From Sialis fuliginosa (Eukaryota > Arthropoda > Insecta > Megaloptera > Sialidae): a stretch of DNA of 64,000 nt. The stretch is taken from assembly GCA_961205875.1 (NCBI GenBank), contig OY540816.1:5094701-5158700 (forward strand), read 5' to 3'. Under the pieces are notes generated by a model. It saw only the letters and a list, made by a program, of their open reading frames with translations. It was not told the origin of the DNA and did not search any database. This document shows positions 57,930 through 64,000 of the stretch, one piece after another; positions within the stretch are counted from its first letter, which is position 1, and each line of letters begins with the position of its first letter. Position numbers and translations under genes: made by a program.

Positions 57930-58391
57930 TCTACCATATGAGTTATGAAATATCATTATTGAAACACACAGAATTCAAATAAATAACTAAATTACTAATT
58001 ACATACTAAAATTGAAACATTTCATTGTTAGTAACGTACTACAATCTCTCAAACGGGATTGAAAAACAGTTAAAAATTGAAAAAAATGTAATTATAAAAT
58101 ATGCACAAAGCAAAAAGAAATATAGGATCTGTATATGTATTTCACGCTCCTGTATCACATACATTATTCACACAAAAACTCAGATTCGCGGATTTTCCAC
58201 ATCGTTGTTTCCGCAAAACAAAATATTATTAAAAACATCACGAATTTCAACTGTCAGTAAATCTATGAAAAATGAAGACCCTTTAGTTGAGAAATTATAT
58301 GTCTACATTAAAATATATATCGAGTTTTATGATAAGGAAGCTAGTGTATGCAACAATACAACGTTGTAAAAATGACTAATGCATCATTTTT
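57930..58391. other. AT-rich region with an unrecognised 114-codon frame
   Basis: The plus frame 58025-58369 is one of the longer frames in the window. It is Lys/Ile/Tyr-rich and I recognise no motif. It lies just before a HINE-E fragment and the THAP-like fragment and could be unrelated chance sequence. Confidence 0.3.
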
Positions 58392-58521
58392 AGGTTTCCG
58401 TAGTAAACTAGGAAACCTTATAGTTTCACCATGTCCGTCCTCAAAAAATTTAAGCCGATTAAGATGAAATTTGGTATACGGACGAAGACTGATAACACAA
58501 AAACAGAAATGATAAGATTTT
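58392..58521 (+). mobile_element. HINE-E 5'-end fragment
   Basis: AGGTTTCCGTAGTAAACTAG after a T-run, then ATGTCCGTCCTC and the AGCCGATTAAGATGAAATTT phrase. It stops at GATAAGATTTT; everything further 3' is missing. Confidence 0.75.
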
Positions 58522-58683
58522 TGTCCACTTAAAGAAGATGAAAAACAAAAATGGTTGAACATTATTGGTGAAAAATATGCAATTGTAAGAAAATGGACAA
58601 TACTGTGTTGTTTACATTTTGATGAAAGTTGTTTCTATTATGGTCTACAAAACTTATATTATTTAGAAATCAACAATCGTTAA
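58522..58683 (+). pseudogene. THAP-type zinc-finger fragment
   Basis: A 53-codon plus-strand frame with PLKEDEKQKWLNIIGEKYA, then WTILCCLHFDESCFYYG, ending in TAA. The spacing of Trp, the C-x-x-H pair (CCLHF) and the following hydrophobics fits the second half of a THAP DNA-binding domain, which is found in P-element-type transposases and some cellular regulators. The first Cys pair and the start are absent; the left boundary is the HINE-E fragment. It could be one exon of a gene or a relic. The stop follows soon after the domain. Confidence 0.45.
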
Positions 58684-59498
58684 TTTTTTATAAATTTTTT
58701 TATTTTTTATTATTATTTTGTGTATTTTAACCTCTTTTTATGTATGTATCTATGAATATTTTTAATGGGCCAAGAATGAATAATTACACTCTTGTTTAAA
58801 AAAAGGACAAGTATATTCCAAACCTGTTTCCATCTCTTTCTTTTGACACGTCTTTGTTTTCGAATCAGATGCGTGGTCCATGATCTATGTCTATGGTTCC
58901 CATTGATTTATACTGACAAATATTACTACTGGAAAAACGGAGGTTTCTAGTCATTTAACGCAGCAGAAAGTTTAGAAATCTTGAGGGATAAGACTAGGAT
59001 TTTTAATAGTGGTACCAAAAAATCATGTAGCAACAACTACGATATCTATATTACGATGTAATTTGAACGCAAAGCTACAACTAGGTATATACGTATATAC
59101 ATTTTAGTACCTACTTTTATGAACTACACATCAGTATTATTATAGCGTTATGTCCGTGGTACCTCAACTGTAGCTCTTGTAAAACGTAACAAACTGCTAC
59201 TACCATTCAATTGTAGAGCCATAATCTGCAGTACTTTTATGGTTCGGGTGAAAGAATTATAATGGTCGTTCTAGATTAAGATAGGATGAAAATGTTTTGT
59301 GTAAGCTTCTTGTAAAATTATTACAGTTGCTATAATCATTTTGTACTGTTTATTTCTCTAGGGATCACATTTCAACTATCATTGTTTTATGATGTATACA
59401 TTAAATCTCATTATATGTATGAGAAAAATAAAGTATATAACTCAGTATTAACTTTGGTACAATAGTGTAAAATGGATATATTCTGACAGATATTTATT
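58684..59498. other. Spacer, apparently unique, AT-rich
   Basis: 58790-59260 has higher complexity than usual here, but I find no frame, splice pair or RNA fold I would support. Confidence 0.35.
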
Positions 59499-59502
59499 TT
59501 AA

Positions 59503-60110
59503 GGTGGCAGACCCAGCTAGAATTTTGAAAAAATCAATTTTTTTTTACATTTTCTCAAAGTAGAATATTTCAATAGTATTCTCTGAAAATTTCAGACAAA
59601 TGTCCTGTCACTGTAACTTGAGAACGGCTTTGCCGATTGGTTTGAAATTTTTCTCACTTATTCTATACATAATTGTCCTCAGGATGAACGAAGGATTTTT
59701 TTTTGGACAATTATTTTTTTTTATAGCCGAAAATGCGAGTGAAATTTTAGTCGAATAAAGAATTTTGACTTTCAATATCCGCCATTTTGTGAAAATTTAA
59801 AATTTTTCAAATTCCTTCGTTCATCCGGAGCATTATGTCATTAGATAATGATTCCTTATGTTTTTTTTTTTATTTCAGATGATCTAGTGACGAGCAGCAG
59901 TGATCACGGCAAAACACTTTTTTTGGACCCCTCCCAAATTTGCTGTATCCCACTTCATTTTTTTAATATTTTGCCATAAAAAAATTACAATGTTTTCTGT
60001 AAATACATATCTTTCATGTGGAAAAACATTTGTTATTAATTATTTTAATGCGTGGCTAAAAAAATCCTAAAAAAGAGCTTTTTTTGGAAGTCCCAACTGG
60101 GTCTGCCCCC
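59503..60110. mobile_element. TTAA-flanked (piggyBac-type) MITE, 608 bp
   Basis: The inverted ends are GGTGGCAGACCCAG and (reverse complement) GGGGGCAGACCCAG, with TTAA on both sides (59499-59502, 60111-60114). TTAA targets are typical of piggyBac. The CCTTCGTTCATCC block occurs inverted inside. Non-coding. Confidence 0.75.
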
Positions 60111-60307
60111 TTAAATATAAATAGATTTTTAGAAGTAAGCATTTTATTTAGAACTTTTACTATTCTGGGGTTATTTCTGTCCCAAAATTGGTTTTAACCC
60201 AAAATATTTTCTAAACAAAACAATTTAATTTTTTCGTTCATGTCGTTTCCCATCTATATAAATATGTTTTTTACTTTCATATAACCATGTATATGGAATA
60301 TACAATA

Positions 60308-61457
60308 TAGGATGGTACTTACATGGGGTTAAGACGAATTTTGACCGGGCCGCTCCCCCAAATCAACTCAAAATAATTCAAAAAAATTGTGGAAAAAGTT
60401 TCAGCCCTTTATCTTAAAAAATGGCCATTACCAGAGGGGGTTGATTTTCTCATTTAAAATACACGTGTTTTTTCGATTTTTCAAAGACCTGCGTACTAGA
60501 GTGTCTTAAACTCATTCTAAAAATCTAGAATTTTCATGAAAGCATTCCTGGTACTCATATTCCATATCTAGATGGATAAATTAAATTTGTGACTCAACGT
60601 TGAAATTGATAATTTCTGGATAATTTCCTCAGAAAAACGTTTGACAATGAAAATATTGATCTTAAAATAAAAAATTTTGATTCTAAAATTAAAACTGAAA
60701 AAAAATTGGTCGAGCCAATTAGAAATTGATATGGAATGATCTCTTTTGATTTTACAATCAATTTTTTTTTATTTCAAGATCAATGTTTTTATTGTCAAAA
60801 CGTTTTTCTGGCAAAATTATCCAGAAATTATACAAAAAAAAATGTTAAAAATTGTCTCTTGATGAAATGACCCATATAGCTGTCAACGTTGAATCACAAA
60901 TTTAATTTATCCATCTAGATATGGAATATGAGTACCAGGAATGTTTTCATGAGTATTCTAGATTTTTAGAAAGAGTTTAAGACACGTGAATTTTAAATGG
61001 GAAAATTAGAAATTGATATGGAATGATTTCTTTTGATTTTACAATCAATTTTTTTTATTTCAAGATCAATGTTTTTATTGTCAAAACGTTTTTCTGGCAA
61101 AATTATCCAGAAATTATACAAAAAAAACTTTTATTTTTATTTTCTTGATGAAACAACCCAATGACCCATATAACTGTCAACGTTGAATCACAAATTTAAC
61201 TTATTCGTCTAGATATGGAATATGAGTACCAGGAATGCTTTCATGAGTATTCTAGATTTTTAGAAAGAGTTTAAGACACTTTGAAAAATTGAAAAAACAC
61301 GTGTATTTTGAATGGGAAAAATTACCCCCTTCTGGTAATGGTCATTTTTTAAGATAGAGGGCTGAAACTTTTTCCACATTTTTTTTGAATTATTTGGAAC
61401 TGATTTGGGGGGTGGCCCGATCAAAATTTGTCCCAACCCCATCTAAAGACCTCCTTA
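60308..61457. mobile_element. Foldback element K, copy 2
   Basis: Same family as 2636-3460. Left end TAGGATGGTAC and ATGGGGTTAAGACGAA; right end inverted ATGGGGTTGGGACAAA. The right arm is partly duplicated (TTGATATGGAATGAT blocks at 60726 and 61013; the ATTTTTAGAAAGAGTTTAAG block at 60962 and 61257). Target duplication not resolved. Confidence 0.82.
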
Positions 61458-61479
61458 AATATACATATAGTATAAGTAA

Positions 61480-61690
61480 AGTAATTTTCAGCTGATTTTT
61501 TCGAAATCCGGATTTTGATGAATCCATTCTGACTATTTTCACCATGATGTCTTTTTTAGTCTGTATATATATGTCGGTCTGTAAGCGCTGTAACTCAAAT
61601 ATGACAAATTGTAGAAGGATGAAATTTTATATTTAAGATTAATTTTTCTCTGGGAAGAATAATGTTATCTATAGTTTATGTCCCATTCAT
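61480..61690 (+). repeat. Dispersed repeat J, copy 2
   Basis: AGCTGATTTTTTCGAAATCC and CTGTAACTCAAATATGAC match copy 1 at 31979-32130. The GTCY run is short and decayed (AGTCTGTATATATATGTCGG). Confidence 0.55.
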
Positions 61691-61857
61691 TTTATTTTAT
61701 CTTTTATTAGTTTGTTAGAAATGTGTTTTAATAAATTAAGAATCACGTACACTGTCAGGATTACGCATAAGAAAGTCCCGTGGTAGATATTTTCATTAAA
61801 AAAATTACAAAATCTCTTTTTTACTAAAAATATTGAAGGAGTCATATATGTAGAAGT

Positions 61858-62474
61858 ATTGCTTCCTCGCAATATCGAAGATACGAGAAGCTATGTGATC
61901 GTTTCAGATTGAGACAAAAAAAAAGTTCTCCAATTTCAAAATTTTAAATTGATTTATCCGTTGCACGTCAAGACAAACACTTTTCGTTCCGTGTCTGTCT
62001 GTCTGTCCGTCCGTTTCAAAATCATCAAAATCGTGTGTAAAGGGGAGGGGTGACACCCCAAAATATTTCTTTTTTCAAGATATCTCAAGAACGACACATG
62101 TTACGAGAAAATTTTATAGAATATTTTTTGTAGAGCATTAAATTTTCTATAATATGGGTCTACTACGTTTGCTGTAAAATATTCCCTTACAAAGATTTAT
62201 CTCAATTTATTTTAAAAATATGTCACTTTGACGTTTTAAATGTCATTTTGACATTTGCATAAATTTAGATTTAGATTGAAATTGTCAAAAAATTAAAAAT
62301 ATATGAAAAAATATTCAGGTGCGTTTTAAGAAAAATTTCGAACTAAGATTTTTTAGTAAAATTTGTATAAAAATTAAATGGTTAACCAATGCCAGGAATT
62401 TATCTGAATACTCTCGGTTTTAGTGAATTTAGCACGAGGAAGCACTGTGCATTTACTTGGTAGATGTTTTTTTT
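61858..62474 (+). mobile_element. HINE-A copy 8, internally deleted
   Basis: 5' palindrome TTGCTTCCTCGCAATATC and (GTCT)(GTCC)n at 61998-62017; the following 120-base block with the ACACGCATAACTCAT phrase is deleted, joining directly to TTTCAAAATCATCAAAATCG. One or two minisatellite units. Complete 3' block. Confidence 0.87.
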
Positions 62475-63360
62475 AGAATAATCAAAAGAATAGATTATAA
62501 CATACATTAATATATATTTACATATAATAATTACTATCAACCATTAAAATGCTTGTTAATTGTGATGTCTTGAAATTAAAATAGAAAACAATATGATGAT
62601 TATTTTTGTGTTATATAGTTTTTGAATAAATAATGACAGGTATATAAATGTTAATTAACTCTTATATATAAATTAAATCACTAACAATAATTATATTACA
62701 AACAGCAATCTTGGCAGTGTACTTGTACAGTGTAAAAGTGTATCTTTTAGCAAGAACAATACACCTTTAACTGCTATTGTTTTCTTTGGCCGGCAGTCTT
62801 AAGCCCAGTGTACGTGTGGATGCTGGGAAAGCACCTTAGAAATATCTCTTGTGTGATGATATCTGGTGAGAGGAGGCACGTAGGGCATCTCGAGTGAATA
62901 CAAATGCGAATTTTATTTATTTTTTTTCTCTTCGCTCGCTTCTGTGACGTCGCCTTTCTTTCCTTCCATCTAACAACATCTTGTGTCGCGGATTAAGTTG
63001 ATATTGCTGGTTCACAAAACTTATTCACCAGTTTAATAAACTACCCATTAGATGTAATTAGTTTTTAAGTAATACGAGATTTTCTTAGAAATCGAGATTC
63101 TCGAAGATAATTATTTGTTTGGAGTTTTCTTTTTTTTCTTTTATGTACTTACCTAAACAAAATTTAGAGTGAATAAAACAGAAGCATGTCTTCATTAACA
63201 AAATCTAATTGAACATATCTGTATTAAAAATATTTATATTAAAAATAATGTTTCAATTTTCGTCATTTGGTGTAATAAATTTATTAGTAAAATAACATCT
63301 CACGAATATATATTATATATATTATAATGAAAATATAATTTTGTAAAGCTCTAGTAATAT
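62475..63360. other. Mostly unique region with a weak exon candidate at 62797-62865
   Basis: 62780-62990 is GC-richer and not repeated. On the plus strand a good acceptor (GTTTTCTTTGGCCGGCAG) precedes 69 bases, open in one frame (SPVYVWMLGKHLRNISCVM), followed by a GTGAGA donor. On the minus strand a second open frame (MPYVPPLTRYHHTRD...) also exists, so neither is firm. The rest is AT-rich. Confidence 0.3.
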
Positions 63361-63401
63361 AAAATATCGGTATGGAGAACCATACATGACTTCCATGTTC
63401 T
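63361..63401 (-). mobile_element. HINE-I 3'-end fragment
   Basis: AAAATATCGGTATGGAGAAC, then CATACATGACTTCCATGTTC, identical to 54520-54560. It has the 3' hairpin and subterminal repeat only; the rest of the element is missing. Confidence 0.7.
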
Positions 63402-63504
63402 GTAATATATTTTTAAATAATTTTGAATATATGACAAAATTTCAATGAGATGTCAGAAATAAAACTCACCTTTGTATTATAAATATTAGTTAGTTATTTT
63501 TATG

Positions 63505-63679
63505 TTTACTTTTTGTTCTGATTCGTTTTTATTTGGTAGGTAATTTAAGTGTTGTAATTTTTTATTACATTATTACAATAATAACTAATCGTGTTTGTAC
63601 TTAATTCAAGTATATTTTTTTTAAATCCTAAACAATAATTCCGTAGTCCACGCGAGCAAAGCCGCGCGAGTCCAGCTAG
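63505..63679 (+). mobile_element. Helitron 3' end, same family as 7765-8619
   Basis: Shares TTTTTGTTCTGATTCGTTTT, TTTAAATCCTAAACAATAAT and TCCGTAGTCCACGCGAGC with 8455-8619 and ends CCAGCTAG followed by T. The 5' two-thirds are missing. Confidence 0.75.
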
Positions 63680-63784
63680 TTGGATGATAAAATGGAAAAA
63701 TAATAATAAAGCAACTCAAAACTAGCTCGATAAATTTTGACATGTCTTTAAATGTATAATTTCCATTTAATCTATAATATGTAC

Positions 63785-64000
63785 ATGGGCGCCGGTAGGG
63801 GGTTGCAAGGAAGTGCACTTGCACCCCCCTGGCAAAAATGAAAAAACTAAAAAATTAAGAAATACAATTTTTAATTTAAAATTCAGGACAGAATATAAAA
63901 GTGAGGACCTTTTTTTTTTTTGGTCGCGTCAAGTTCACTCTGTAATTTGAAAACCTTTTTTTAATTATTTTATATATAATTTAATTTTCTCAAATTTAAA
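63785..64000. repeat. Possible start of an element cut by the window end
   Basis: GGGCGCCGGTAGGGGGTTGC, then GCACTTGCACCCCCCTGGC, is GC-rich in AT-rich DNA and resembles hAT-like inner ends such as at 55784. The phrase AGGACCTTTTTTTTTTTTGG recalls element Y. The other end is outside the window. Confidence 0.4.

Overview
This window looks like intergenic or intronic DNA from a large, AT-rich insect genome. The pointers are the low GC content, insect-type transposon families, a short TTAGG telomere-type run at 36971, and no operon-like coding. The species is not identifiable from sequence alone; a hemipteran or beetle would fit. There is no bacterial or viral gene layout. No complete host gene is visible. 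The open reading frames of 60 to 120 codons are almost all chance frames inside repeats.

The window is mainly a dense, layered record of non-autonomous DNA transposons. (1) Fifteen elements are flanked by 8-bp target-site duplications (TSDs) and have hAT-type ends (TAGNG or CAGNG). In twelve the duplication is perfect; three are degenerate (10964, 35714, 49848). (2) Many foldback elements have TA-flanked ends starting CAGGG or similar, as in Tc1/mariner. Several are inverted repeats over their whole length. One copy (48387-49293) still holds a broken transposase. (3) A set of Helentron-associated interspersed elements (HINEs, DINE-1-like) forms four families, called A, E, F and I here. Each has a short subterminal inverted repeat at both ends, a GTCY-type microsatellite near the 5' end, internal tandem repeats, and usually a 3' stem-loop, and sits in or beside T-runs. 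(4) Helitron ends with a GC hairpin and CTAG occur at 8619, 18575, 37216 and 63679. (5) There is one TTAA-flanked element, one satellite array with a unit of about 180 bp (3464-6012), and unclassified repeats.

Layout: 1-12.7 kb holds a HINE-A tail, two copies of an 1.8-kb hAT-like element each carrying a different nested insertion, the satellite, and several foldback elements. 12.8-24.7 kb holds a minisatellite-bearing inverted-repeat element, hAT and mariner-type MITEs, and HINE-E. 25-39 kb holds HINE-F, HINE-E and three consecutive HINE-A copies, then a hAT element with a HINE-F inside it and a Helitron. 40-54 kb holds foldbacks, a hAT element seen both empty (45287) and filled by HINE-E (51281), and the transposase relic. 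54-64 kb holds HINE-I, a HINE-A split by three other elements, a possible THAP zinc-finger fragment, and further repeats.

Possible host exons are few and tentative. The best is a minus-strand first coding exon at 17328-17462 (ATG, 45 codons, GTGAGT donor). Next is a minus-strand terminal exon at about 44495-44596 ending in a PPPY-containing tail. A CpG-rich island at 10610-10815 has a strong donor at 10800. Short exon candidates lie at 47944 and 62797. These exons cannot be joined into genes from this window alone.
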